DNA of 64,000 nt, taken from the NCBI GenBank assembly GCA_011009095.1, contig VTPC01007262.1:68199-132198 (forward strand), given 5' to 3'. The notes under the pieces were generated by a model, which did no database searches, had not been told where the DNA came from, and worked only from the letters and a program-made list of their open reading frames with translations. The translations under genes and the position numbers were made by a program. Below are positions 12,499 through 25,400 of this stretch, piece by piece. How positions within the stretch are numbered: position 1 is the stretch's first letter; the number at the start of each line of letters is the position of its first letter. This DNA is from Ignelater luminosus (Eukaryota; Arthropoda; Insecta; Coleoptera; Elateridae).

Positions 12499-13132
12499 CC
12501 CTAATTTTAAGTGGGAAATACTAGCTGATAATATGCATACGAAAATGCGATATTGCCCAGCATTAGTGGTAGCATCCACAACTGTTTTGCAATAGCGTCA
12601 TGTAGAACAACAACACAGTCCTTTACAAAACACACAATATAGTCAATTCTATAGTACAGAACTATCAAAACAACAACAACCTAAACCTTTAGGAACCACA
12701 CGAAACAAACCTGAAACAAATCAGGAAAAAAGAAGTTATGATAATGTAGAGTAGAGTTGATATTAACAGCGACAACATCGCTTAATACGACTGCGTTTCT
12801 ACTGATCGCTAATAGAGGGAAATTTAAATAAAAGGTAAATTTCCAAATTCTTATAAATTTCTTCAAGTAAATATCTACATTCGGAAATTTGTATCAATCT
12901 ACAGCATTTTTTTCGAAATCTGGTATTCTATAAGTATTTTACTAATTTACAATTTAGTGTTATGGCTCCAATCTGTGCTTGATTTCTAGTATGATCGGTG
13001 TTTAAGGTTAGTTTTTTGAGATGTGAGAAAAAATGAAAAATCTGAAAATTGACGTCATTATCAAATAACAAGCATGCAATTTGACCATCACGTACCGCGT
13101 GAATAATAGACTTAAAATTGCCTCGTTAATTA

Positions 13133-13245
13133 CAATCGTACCAGGATTTGCTTAGACAAACAAATTGCTTCTTTTTCCTTGCAATATCTACTTTAATTTC
13201 TTTTATTAGACGGATGTTCAAAAATAGAATTTTACGGTGGACGTG
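13133..13245 (+). repeat. dispersed repeat family, copy 2
   Basis: Shared blocks are GGATTTGCTTAGACAAACAA, TTCTTTTTCCTTG, AGACGGATGTTC and TTTTACGGT, in the same order and similar spacing as the copy at 15625. The family is unidentified. Confidence 0.5.
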
Positions 13246-15624
13246 TGTACTATTTTGCATTATTTGATAGTTCCACATTTATGACCTATAACTTGCCGAG
13301 CCGAATAGATCACGTGCAACCTTCGCGATATCCCCAAAAAGGGAAAGATCCCCTCAAGTTGTCAGCACTGTCTATAAGACAAGTGGTGTAGACGCTGTGG
13401 TTTTCTCGTTATACCAATAGAAACGCTACTTTATAGAATACTGGCTGATCACGTGTTTTTATAACTCTATCTGTTCTATGAGGCAAATATAATTTGTACA
13501 ACTAGTAGACAAAGTGCCTCATTGTAAATGAATGAACGAAATCTAAAAAAAATTACATTGCTAAATAGGCAGTTAAATGCTCTTTAAAACGAGATATCAC
13601 ATGGTCCCTCGTGCAATTTAAATAAAATGGGGTGTTGCTGCCTCTTGGAAGGGGGTTGAAGTGGGGGGGGGGGGTAATTTTTTAGCGTCAGAAAATGTCA
13701 TATTAGATTTAGAAATTGACGTGTTTCAGGATTTTTCGTTTACGCGCTTATTAACGTAGAAAATTAATTTATCCGTTACATTTGGACCTCATTGTATAAT
13801 AACTAGTATATTTTGCAATGTTTTGTTTTGGAATTGTTTACATTTGCTAAGAACACAAATAATTACCATTATATCCCTAGAATTGATTTTAACCACACGG
13901 GTAATAATGATCACAATATTATAAAACAATAAAAGTAATAAATTATAAATGAGTTTTGTTACATATATTATAAATCCCATGTTACCTTTTATGCGTTTTG
14001 GATAACCCCTAATAGTTAACACTAAACCATCAAACTGTATACAAATGGAAGTTAATAGATAAAAAAAATAATAATAAACTGTGATATATCATATCTCAAC
14101 ACAGTAGTTTTATCTACGGAAGTGAAATGGACAACAACAGGAAATTCTCCTCATGCAAATCAGTGTCTTCCAAACTATACAACTACTACTATGTTTTTTC
14201 AATTTTCTACTTTTTAACTTTCAATTACAGTAGGCTAGTAATGTAACATAAGATTGTTTTAACGGTGAAAAAATATTCTCTATGCTTGTATAATAATAGA
14301 ATAAAAATCTAAAACTAATCTGATTATAAACAAAAACGATACAGGAACGTGTAGATGAAAAGTGAGACACACTGTATAAGTTTTGCTGTAAAAGTACACT
14401 TACCTATTATTATATTACATTGTTTTAATCTGAAACAACTTCTTTCTATCCAATTATACTAAAAATAGTAAACTGTTCCATTAAAAAAAATTAATTCACT
14501 TTCGGTTAAACTTGGAATGAAACAAATGCTTTAATATCAGATTGTCATAGAGTAAACACCACTATAAAAAAGTCTCAATTAGCTATATCCTAGAATGTAA
14601 ACTTACTAAGATATTGACTGCACAGAATTAATGGAAAGACAAAGACCTTGTATTTTTAAGATAAGAGACAGTCTCAAACTGCAGCTTATGTTGTTCGTTA
14701 TAAGAGTAAAAGGTACAGTAAGGTGAAGTTCCTATATATACTATCAATGGATCAATCTTTTGATCTACCAATTACGGTTATTCTACATACTCGATATTGC
14801 TTTGTTTGAGATTAGATTTCAAAAAAGGCATTTTGTATCAAATATGCCCTCCAATACTGCGACATTGCCCAACTCTTATCCTTATATGTATATAGAAATT
14901 CTACAGTAAGGTATATTCATTTCACTTTTGTTGCAATGCTTTTTGTGATTGCTGTAGCTGTACTTACTTACTTTAGTTAAGTTTTTAGAACCAAAAGTTA
15001 GAAAAACATTTTAAAACATGACGAAGAAATTAAATTATTCCCAATACAACAGAATAATGCTTTTCCTAATATAACAGAGATTGTAATCCTTTAAAGCTAG
15101 AATTTACTAACCAAAATCGACCCAATGCCTATTAATGTTCTTCCTCTTTCGTTTCTTTTACCATATCCAAATTTTCCCATAATTATTCCATCTTCTATTA
15201 CCCTTTCTCCTACTTTACTCTTAAAATCACCTATTATCTACAAGTATTTTGTCTTTTCCATTTCTACTGCATATTCTAACGTGTCAAAATTTTTGCATTA
15301 CTTCTTCTGCTGCTGCCTAAGTCAGAGCATATATTTGGATTACTGTTAAGTGTATTTTTTTTGTTATTTTCAATGTTATCGCTGTTGCTCTATCTGAGTA
15401 TCCGTAAAATTTCTGTATGTTTTGTATCTACTTTTATTTCATTTGAGTTGAGTAATTCTCTAAGCAAAACCGACGATTGCTGATATAGAATTTTATACAT
15501 GTAAAAGAGTCGATCCAAAAGAATGTCTGTAACCAAATAATTTTTTTTAGTAAACTAAACCTACACAAAAAGATTTTGTTTAGTCACAGAAATTCTTTTA
15601 GATCTCTTCTTTTGCATATATCAA

Positions 15625-15760
15625 GTAAAATGGGTTTGCTTAGACAGACAAGCCGTTTTTTTTTCCTTGTAGTACAATATTATTTACCTTAGATTTTTTT
15701 TTTCTTAATTAGCCGGATATTCGATGACGGACGTTTTACGGTCGTTGTACCGCTTGGATT
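15625..15760 (+). repeat. dispersed repeat family, copy 3
   Basis: The blocks GGGTTTGCTTAGACAGACAA, TTTTTTTTCCTTG, AGCCGGATATTC and GGACGTTTTACGGTCGT match copies 1 and 2. A CGATCCAAAAGAA motif lies upstream of this copy (15511) and beside copy 1 (12133), so the original element may be longer than the shared block. Confidence 0.5.
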
Positions 15761-16173
15761 AAAGTTCCGAATTAGAATTTTAAGTATGTTTCACAAGTAT
15801 TTTGAAAATTGAAATGTCAAGAAATACAATATTGAGGAACTCTATTACCCTGAGAAAAGCAAAGAATATTGGACCCGCCAATTACATCACACAACGCACC
15901 AACATTGGAGTATATGAATGAGCTATTCTTTATTTTCTATTTTTCTGTAGAGCATAGATACATGAAGATAGTTTTACACCATGGAAAATAATAGTAATTA
16001 TCTTTAATTTAAAATTTAATTTCAGATTATATTTTTTTATTTTAATCTTCATCTTTAATTTTTTTTACATGTTCCTTCTTTTCTGTAATATGTATGTATA
16101 TTAGATAACCTAAAAAATAACTATCCCGGTGACGCGTGAAAAAAAATATTTACAGTATAAAACCGGCTCGATC

Positions 16174-16312
16174 ATGGCGAGCAAGTTTATTGTTTATTTC
16201 GAGTACTTCGTTAATCTGAACGAAGTATAATTATCAAATTTAATGATATTACTTTAAGTGTTGTTTTACCGTAATTATCTTTGTTTTCTAATTTACAGCA
16301 AAAGGTATGGAT
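16174..16312 (+). other. possible 5' exon of HIBCH
   Basis: An upstream exon is suggested by the acceptor TTTTTAG before 16850. Two donors are possible. One is GTATAA after an 17-codon frame from the ATG at 16174, which would join in phase 0. The other is AAAAG before GTATGG at 16313, which leaves no in-frame ATG and would make the exon non-coding. Neither is proven. Confidence 0.3.
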
Positions 16313-16900
16313 CATTAAAAATTATATTTTTAATATAATTATATAAGAATAACAAATAATTCAAACATATTTACCGGATTATATTTGCATTGCCTGTAGT
16401 TAAATATTCTCAGGGCATTAATAACACAAATCAAAATTTAAATAATTCACATTTCTATTTAATATTAATACCAATCGATTTTTGTTAAAACTTAAAAGTA
16501 ATGCCAACTATCACATATATGGAGTAACCATTTCTACAATTTTTATACGAATTCTTTATTTAGAAAAAAAATTGTTTTGATGACATAAATTATTTACGCA
16601 AGGGTTTAAATGATTGCACTCAATTTGAGGTATGACCTTTGTTACTCAATAAACATTCTTATCAAAATTCTACTGTGATTCCATCATAGAGAAATACCAG
16701 TCTTTAAAAACGTGTGACATCCAATAAAGGATCGCTTATATAGTACCCATATTTTTTCTTGTCTTTTCACACATTTGTTAAAGAGTCATGTCTGTATGTA
16801 TCATAAATCTATAATATTAGTTTATTTTACTTAATTGAACACTTTTTAGGCCGTTCGAACGACACTTCTAACCTCAAATATTTATAAGAATCTGCTTCGA

Positions 16901-18743
16901 ATGAACATGTTAAATTGCAGTTCGCGCGCTGTATCCTCAGTATCCTCAGAGGAAGATGTTATATTTGAATCAGTTAAAGATAAAGGTGTTATAACTCTAA
17001 ACAGACCAAAAGCCTTAAATGCATTAAACTTTTCTATGGTTAATAAATTAATTCCAAAATTAAAACAATGGGAAAAGGAAAAGTCACTTGTAATAATAAA
17101 AGGTACTGGCGAAAAAGCTTTTTGTGCAGGTGGTGATGTAAGAGCAGTCGTAGAAGCAGGATTACGAGGTGATAGATTAGGCCACGACTTTTTCCGAAAT
17201 GAATATACTTTAAACGGCTTAATTGGAACATACAGTAAACCGTATATTGCTCTTATAGATGGTATTGTAATGGGCGGTGGTGTAGGTCTTTCAGTTCATG
17301 GTCATTATAGAGTGGCAACAGAGAGAACATTATTTGCAATGCCAGAAACAGCAATTGGTTTGTTTCCTGATGTTGGTGGCTCATACTTTTTACCTCGTTT
17401 AGGAGGTAAATTAGGCTGCTATTTAGCTTTAACTGGACACCGATTGAAAGGAGCCGATGTGCTTAAAGCAGGTGTTGCTACCCATTATTGTCAAAGTAGT
17501 AAATTAAATGATCTTGAAAAAGCTTTGTATGAATGCAGTAATGAGCAAAGTATTAACGAAACTTTAAGAAAGTTTAGTACAAGAGATGAAACAGAATTTT
17601 GTCTGGCACCATATATTGAGCAAATAAACAAATGCTTTTCTGCAACAACTATCGAAGGTATCTTTGAAGCTTTGCAAAAGGATGGATCTGAATGGGCACA
17701 GAAAACTTTAAAAACTTTGTCTAAGATGTCACCTACAAGTTTGAAAGTTACACTTAAGGAACTAAATCTTGGAAGCAAATTAAATCTCCAGGAATGTTTA
17801 CAAATGGAATATAGGTTGGCTGTGAACTGTTTATCAAACAAGGACTTTTATGAAGGTTTCTCATTTTTTTTATTAAATGCTCTAAAATCTTGCCCCCATT
17901 TGCATAAAGTGTTCTTAATTGTGTTGGTTAGATTAAGAACGTCATAAACGATTTTAAATTCTATTATTGATTTTGGACCACCTTGACAGTCTTCCACAAA
18001 AGTAATGTCTCGATTTCAATTGATAAAGGCTTTTAATTTCTTACCTTGCCAACTAATAATCAGCTCTATCACCATACCTTGTATTTGGCAGTCAGCAAGT
18101 GGTAGCACTTGAATCATAAGTTTCTTGACAGTTTGTTTGCTACTTGCCAGCATTTCACGCGTTCTAAAAAGCACTTTCATATTCTGCTGCCGTTTGTATT
18201 TGAGGTTAGGCATAAGTTGCTGCATCAGAATGGATGTTTATGTAGAAAAAAAGCAAGTTGTTTTTCTAATCTGTAGTGGATGCAATATTAAAAAGCAGAA
18301 TATAGTTATTATAATTGTTCAGAAGCAAGCAATTGCTAGTAGCAGCTGGCAGCACGTAGTAAGCCTGGTTACTGCTCCTGAACACAAGCATTTCTTGTAT
18401 CAAGTCAAGCTTTATTCATTTATCTGTAATAATTGTGGCATTACTTTTGTGAATGACTTATACATACATATATGACACTAGAGTAGGTGCACTATTCTGA
18501 ATTAATTAATTTTCCTAACAGGTTTTCTTTGTCTTGTTTAATTATTATTAATAATAAATATCATTAAATATTTAACTTTAAATTAATGTCATTATTTTTC
18601 TTACAGGTGTTAGAGCACTTCTGATTGATAAAGATCAAAAACCAGCATGGAGCCCAAGTTCACTGAAAGCAGTTACTGAAAACATTGTGAATGGCTACTT
18701 TAATAAACTTCCAGATGACCAAGAATTGCGTCACAAACTGTGA
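16901..18743 (+). CDS. Hibch: 3-hydroxyisobutyryl-CoA hydrolase, mitochondrial
   Basis: Hydrolyses 3-hydroxyisobutyryl-CoA in mitochondrial valine breakdown. Coding exons are 16901-17855 and 18607-18743, joined in phase at a glycine codon (EG then VRALLIDKDQKP), giving about 363 residues; relatives are about 380. The crotonase fold shows the oxyanion-hole block GEKAFCAGGDVRAV (about residues 66-80), MGGGVGLS, and PETAIGLFPDVGGSYFLPRL with the catalytic glutamate. The C-terminal block DKDQKPAWSPSSL is diagnostic for HIBCH over other enoyl-CoA hydratases. Reading past 17855 without splicing gives an unrelated tail and a stop at 17945, so the intron is needed. The frame is open upstream to an AG at 16849 that looks like a splice acceptor, so the true start may lie in an upstream exon that would lengthen the targeting peptide. 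Confidence 0.92.
17985..18395 (-). repeat. dispersed repeat copy inside the HIBCH intron
   Basis: Read on the minus strand, the ordered blocks ACTAGCAATTGCTTGCT, TCAAATACAAACGGCAGCAG, AATATGAAA, GAAATGCTGGCAAGTAGCAA and TACCACTTGCTGACT match the plus-strand copy at about 59705-59990. The two are diverged members of one interspersed family of unknown type. Confidence 0.55.
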
Positions 18744-18806
18744 TAATAATTACTAGTTAAAATATTTTTTATTAATATAAACAGGTGTTAGGTAATACCT
18801 ATTGGC

Positions 18807-18812
18807 AATAAA
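18807..18812 (+). terminator. HIBCH polyadenylation signal
   Basis: AATAAA lies 64 bases after the HIBCH stop codon, the usual position for an insect poly(A) signal. Confidence 0.6.
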
Positions 18813-19466
18813 ACAATTTATTATAAATAGGCTTTTTATTACAACAAAGGTTTCTTTATCAAAGTTGAGGAGAATTACATTACCTACATCAAATCGATAC
18901 TGACGATAATTATATTTCATTTAAGCTTGCATAACAATTTTCTTACTGTAAATATGTATCCGTAAACGAAGGTATACTGAAAGATTAGGCAACCTTCGCT
19001 GTGATCGGCATCGTTATTCAGAGTATTCAAGTATATGGCTACCAAAAGAAAATAATGGTGCAAACAAAACAGCACAAAATTATAATTTATAAAATTTGTC
19101 TAATTCATTTAAATAAGAGCAAACCACACATTCATGCCAGTCAATTATTAGATATATAAGGAAGTAAGGATGAACAGTTCTATGGCGTTATAAATACGGA
19201 TATGAATTACACATAAACCTTATCAGTAATTTCCTTGTATTAGCATTAAAACGGTAAAATAACACTATTTCAAAAATTTTCTTACGCAATATAAATTTAT
19301 TTCTATGCAACAAATACCTACATAAAACAAGTATCATCTTAATAATTTACACAACAAATTACCCATAAGGTTTAATGAACTAATTACACAACACCAGAAA
19401 TCTTTAAAAAACAGTCCTGTTTGTGACTGGCACTCTGTTGTCGAATGATGGGATATAGAAAAAAAT

Positions 19467-22400
19467 TCAGTCAATATATTGTGCTAACCAACGGAAACCT
19501 TCACCGTAACCCTGCCGTTTAAGCACTGAGCACATAAATAGTTCTAATGGACGACCTGGTAATTCTTGCCTCGACACTTTTCCCTATTTGTAGATATAAA
19601 AATAATTAGAATTTTACCATTAAAAGAATTTTTTACAAAAAAGGCAATTTACCTTTCCCGTTGTTTGCCCGTAAAGAGCATAGAAATTCCTTAATTCATC
19701 TTCGGAAGCTGCTCCTGGTAAATCTATTTTATTGCCCAATATAAGCACAGGACAATTTGATAATGTTTCATCAGTTAAAAGTGAGTCCAGCTCATTTTTA
19801 CTCTCGACAAACCTTTGACGATCAAATGCATCTATTAAAAATACAATTGCATCTACAGCAGGAAAATAATCCCTCCAAACTCGTCTTGCTGTAAAATATA
19901 AAAGAAAAAGGAATAATAATTGAAATTTCTAACAAATAACAATAATATGTTATTACCTTGTGTGTGTCCACCTAAATCAAATGTAGTGAATCTCATATTA
20001 CCAATCGATAACTCTTCTGAAGCTAAAACAGATATAAAGAACATGTTACTCGCTTGCAAGTAAATTACTTCTTTTTAATAATTCAAGTATGTTATTGTGT
20101 TATTTTGTAAATCACTTAATAAGAATTAAAGATACCTACACATACAATAAATTATCAACAGATTAAAGACAGCTTGTTTCCATGCTAACATAATGAATTA
20201 AAATAGCAAGATCTTGGTATCAATAAATGATAATTAAGTGTAACCAATAGCATAAAAGTTTTACAAAAACTATGACCAACACAATTCCCTGTTTTTGAAA
20301 TCTTACTTTGCACAGTTCTAATTTTAAAAATTCTTAAAGAATAAATATGTCCTCATTCTTTGATCTGTTTATTTAGAAAAAAACATCAAGAATAAAAAAT
20401 TTGTTATAAACTTTTGTGAGTGCTTAAGTGTGAATCCCGCTTAAGCACTTTTTATGTTAACACCATGAAATCTTTTGTGCACTTTTTGATTCAAACCAAG
20501 TTGCAAGTTTTAAAACATGTTCTATTTTTTGGTTACAATTTTTATAGGTTATAAAAGTCTGTGGATTAAATAGTTAAGGGTTTTATTATTATAAACATTT
20601 TTAATCTTGACTTTTAAATTTTATGTATTATTTTGGAGGTTATGCACTCCCACTAATGCTGCACAATGTCAATTACAGCTGAAGTTGGATAAAATTAAAT
20701 TCTCTAATGGAAGATTTTGCAGAGTTTAGGAAGTTGCACTAATCTGAAGTGACTGCATTTTCAAGGTTGCGCATGAAAGTGCTAAAGTATAAATCGTGCT
20801 TTAGTGAAGTCCATCATGTCATGTAATGCCAGCCTCTTGTATAATTGAGATTATTATATTATCTGCGAGTGTCATTTCATGAAATGCCAACAGATAATGT
20901 AGATATATTAAATATAGTAGTATAAAATAATATTCAAAGTACAGCATTGTCATGTTTCTTAAACAAAAATAATAATATTTTTAAAACAAGTGAAGGTACT
21001 GAATCTTTGTTTTCATATTTCACTTATGCTAGCCTTTAGCTACAACATGTAANNNNNNNNNNNNNNNNNNNNNNNNNNNNNNNNNNNNNNNNNNNNNNNN
21101 NNNNNNNNNNNNNNNNNNNNNNNNNNNNNNNNNNNNNNNNNNNNNNNNNNNNTTTGTTTTCATATTTCACTTATGCTAGCCTTTAGCTACAACATGTAAT
21201 ACCAATATAGCATGCCATTTTTTTCATCACCCTGTATAAATTGACAGTTCTTTTTTATTTTAATATTTTGATTTGTTTACATGATAAAAAAATGGATTGT
21301 TTTAAAATCAACACACTGTATAATAAAGAATTTACTATGAGATTTATCAACATTTAACTCACATTTTTAATTAAAAAATAACACGTAAAAGTAACCTGGC
21401 ATGATTATTATTAAACAATGATTAATTTTGCTAACTCTAGAACAGTGTTTGTCAACCTTTTGTAACTTACAAACCACCTGGGAATTTTTTGGTTTTCTGT
21501 GGACCATCAATGGAATTTTATTAAATGCTGAATACCAACAATTGCATTTTAGAATAAATAAGTCAATTTGCTAGATTAAGAGTGATTGATTATATGTTAT
21601 CGTAACTAATCGACAATAATTGTTGAAATCAAATCAGCTGCTTCAACCTTGAAACCAGATTTATGATTTGTAACTATAAATGGACGAATACAAAGACAAT
21701 CACAAGTGTTGTTATTTATTTGTCACAAGTAAATTGAAACAACTGTGGATATTTAGTAGAAGAGTAAGGAATGCGCTTTGATAAAATGCTTTTGCCAATT
21801 TATCACGATAGAAAATCTGCTGTATTATAATGTGGATAAAGAAAAAAACAGCAATATTAAGATGTGTTTTTCTACTAGCAAAGTAAACTATTTTACAATC
21901 GATAATATGCTTATTATGTTTATTTTCAAAAGCAATGACCCTAAAGAAGTCTTAAAAAAATCATTAAAGCATAATGTTGATTGTGATTCTGCAAGATAGA
22001 AATTATTGAAATTCAAATGATTTCCTCATGTGAAAAAATAGCAAAATTCATAATAGCCTTCATGTGAAGTCACTTGATATGTCTAGGGTTAACTAGATAA
22101 AGAAATATAAAACTACTGATAATGTGAACGAAAATGAAAATATTCAATAACTTAAAAGCCAAATTGGTTGCCAGTTCTACAGCTATCACTGAAAAATAAC
22201 ACAAATTATTTACAAAGTAAAAAAAAATTAAAATTTGTTTTGATTTTATACATGAAACTGTTAAGGAAGGGAGTAAATAAGTAACACTGACAAATTGATA
22301 GGGTAGCTTCCTGGTGACTAGACGAGTATTCTTTTCAAATGGAACCTATGATCGATTCATCTTAGTTTTGGTGTTATCTACCTTCAGATTTGCATTGACA

Positions 22401-25400
22401 TGTTAACTTTTGATAGTATCATCGTTATTTATCAACATATCAAAAATTCTTGTTAAATTAAACTTACTTAGAGGGTGTGCCATATAGATAAGATATTGAA
22501 AGAAGAATTTATAGATGACAGAAGCCCAGAAAACAAAGTAATTGGATAGGGGTCATATCAAATGATGTCACCTATCACAACAGCGTTTGTGATTATGTGG
22601 ATATTTTTAAATAGTTTCATATTCTTATTTCTAATTTTTATCATAATTATATCCCAAATATGTCCTGTACTTTAATTTTAGTAATCCACACATCTCAAAT
22701 AATATGAAAACGACTAATATTCTTTAATTTAGAATGATTGCATATTCACTATTGCAGTTTCAAAACAATTTAAACTGTAAAATAGTGAAACAGACAATAA
22801 GCAAGAATTAAAGTCATTTTTATAGAATTTGTGTTTTTTCAAGCTGATATATCGATTATATAAATACAAAATGAAACAGAAGTTTAGAATCCAGGAACTA
22901 ATAACATTCTTTATGCCCAAAATGACATTATTAACAAAGCATTTTAGGAACACGTTTTATAGGAACTTTCTCATTTATCTTGATGAGAAGAACATACTAT
23001 ATATAGCCAGCCCAATCTTTTTGAAACATCCTAGATATTTACTATTCTTTATTTTCAGTTTAGAGATTTTTATAAATTGTAACATGACGAACTTTCATCG
23101 TAGATGTGAATAAAGTCATTCATCCACTTCTTCTTTAACTATCTAATAAATTATTATCGAGGGGATAACCACTAGACAAAATGGCGTACAAATATATCCA
23201 AAAGGCAAATTATATTCACAATATCCATACATATCCAAATACATTGGTACATATCTAACTATATCTACTATATATCCAAATATATCCACAATATCCAAAT
23301 ATATCCAAAATATCCAGTATATCCAAATACATTCCAACATCAAATTTTATAACAGTAAACAAATATTGGCTCGAACATTCTCAACATAAGCAGTATTGTA
23401 TAGGTTATAGGTTCAAATATGAAGCTAAACAAAAAAAAAAGTCAGAAAATTATTTATCAATAGTTTCTTTCAAAGATCAATAAATTAAGTATACGTTTCT
23501 CTTATGTCTTGATGTAGAATACGATTGTAAAGTAAAAAATTGTTTTGAAAATTTTCCAATTTTTGGCGGCCATTTTGACCACGTTCCCGAAGAGTTATCA
23601 AAAAACGAAGACGCCATGTTGTCTTTAGTTTTTGATGTAGAATCCAAATCTGAAGCCAAAATTTCAAAATTTGACAAAAGATGCGGACAGACATACAGAC
23701 TTCGCAAATTGAGTAACGACTTAGTTGATAAAAAAAACTGTAATAATGGTTATCACAAAGACCATCTTAATTTTTATTCTTTAACTCTTTATATTTTTAA
23801 TGATATTTTGCTTATCAATCCTTTGTAGCGTAAATGGATGGCAACCTAATAGTTGAATAGGCCCATAAAAAATAAATTTCTTTTCGATCGTTTCAAGTTG
23901 GTTAGTTGCGTTACTTTTTGGCCATCTATATTCGTCTAGATTTGACTTCAAAAATTTTATTTTTATATCCGATCCATTAATCTGCAGGACTCGACCATGA
24001 TACCATCTGTGAGCGTAAAATATTACATAGTAATTTTCTACCCTGATATCTATTCCCATTTCCTCTATGCCTTCATCTTCATTTTCATCATTTGAGAAGG
24101 ACTCTGGATCATCATCTTCATCAGCATAAACTATGGTGTCGATGGTATCACTTTCTTCCGAACTTTCTTTATTATTTTGTTTATTTCCCGGCTTAATTCT
24201 TAGTTTAGTTTGTTTATTAGAAACATTTTTACATTTAATTTCGATTATTTTCTCAACTTCGTTTAACCAGCATTTGGAAATGACGAGTTGAAACTGTTCA
24301 TTTAATGCAGGTTCAGGTATGCTGCAAATATAATACTTTATGTCTATAAAAGTATAATCTACATTGGCTAGTGAAAGAATTCATTCATTGTTATTTTGCT
24401 CTTGCAGTTTATAAAATGTACTTAGGCAACCCAGACCATGATTTGTGGTTGATTTTATATTTTCAGTTGTCAGAGCCTCTAGTGAAGCACTTAATAATGA
24501 ATATATTTTTGAACTACCTTGGCCAGTCAAATAACTGAAGGCTAATATATGCCCAAACAGAAGATTACATTTGTGAGTTTTCTCGGACGGATTACTAAAT
24601 ACACACAATTCCCCGACAAAAATATGTTCATTTTGAATTACTTCGGTAATATTGGATCCGATTATAGCTAATTGTTTCTGCTCTTTCACCCTACATAGTT
24701 TATCACAGCTGAGCCTGCTTTTGCTGTTGTTGAGAAGCCAACAAAAGAACTTTTCTTAATTATCATTTGTGTTTCTCCAGCAAATACTTTCAAAAATAGC
24801 CCCTCTTGAAGATAAGTGTTAGCAGCAGGATCTGTAGTATAATCTTTTAAGTTCAAATAGTCGCCTACTTGTAAATCATTTGAAAGCTGGTGTAGTTCTG
24901 TCAAGTCGCTAACATCAACAATCTCTTCCGTTACTGTATCTTCTTCGTTTTCCCCACCAGTCTCAAAGCTGAAATATTCCTCGTCTATAAAACCTTCACT
25001 TTCTTTATTTTCTTCGGCGTGAATTTCTTTTTCTATGTTTTCGGTTTCTTCCTCTAGCACCTCTTCAATAATCGGTAGGTCAATATTTAACCAAATCTTC
25101 ATTTTCTAGTTCCACACCTAAATTTGTGGCTGCTTCTAAAGCATCTACCTTACATTGTAGTAGTATGTCGCGAATTTCTTGATCGTCAGGTAAAACACTT
25201 GCAACATTCTTAGTCACAGAAGAATTGGTTACAGTCGCCAGTCTAGGATTATTTTTTCTTGAAAATATAAATGTATTTTCCTTATTTTGACCTAAAAAGT
25301 GTTACTAATTACGCAAAAACAACAAAACTCAAATTTCTAATTAATGTTATTTATTAGAGAAATCTTGATAAAAACAAATATAAATCATCTCATAAACAGT

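Larger units (their letters stand above)
12499..16849. other. spacer between GH1 and HIBCH, repeat-rich
   Basis: This stretch contains repeat copies 2 and 3 (listed separately) and a small inverted-repeat element at about 15512-15602, between matching GATC/GATC-type ends (AAAAGAATGTCTGTAA and its inverse TCACAGAAATTCTTTT). A G run follows at 13663-13672. No gene was recognised. The last 700 bases should include the HIBCH promoter and a 5' exon. Confidence 0.4.
20023..23149 (-). other. SAR1 large intron, 3' part
   Basis: Apart from the gap and its duplicated flanks, the only repeat seen is a hAT-like end (CAGTGTTTGTCAACC) at about 21443, followed by text resembling the element at 43321. I found no matching right end. 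No exon was recognised. Confidence 0.5.

Noticed and set aside
17856..17947. HIBCH ending at 17947 without splicing
   Set aside because: The tail is unrelated to HIBCH, while a GT donor at 17856 and an acceptor at 18606 restore the conserved C-terminus in phase.
23143..23343. 66-codon minus-strand frame rich in Ile, Tyr and Asp
   Set aside because: It is a translation of the ATATCCAA repeat array at the end of the 2.5-kb transposon.
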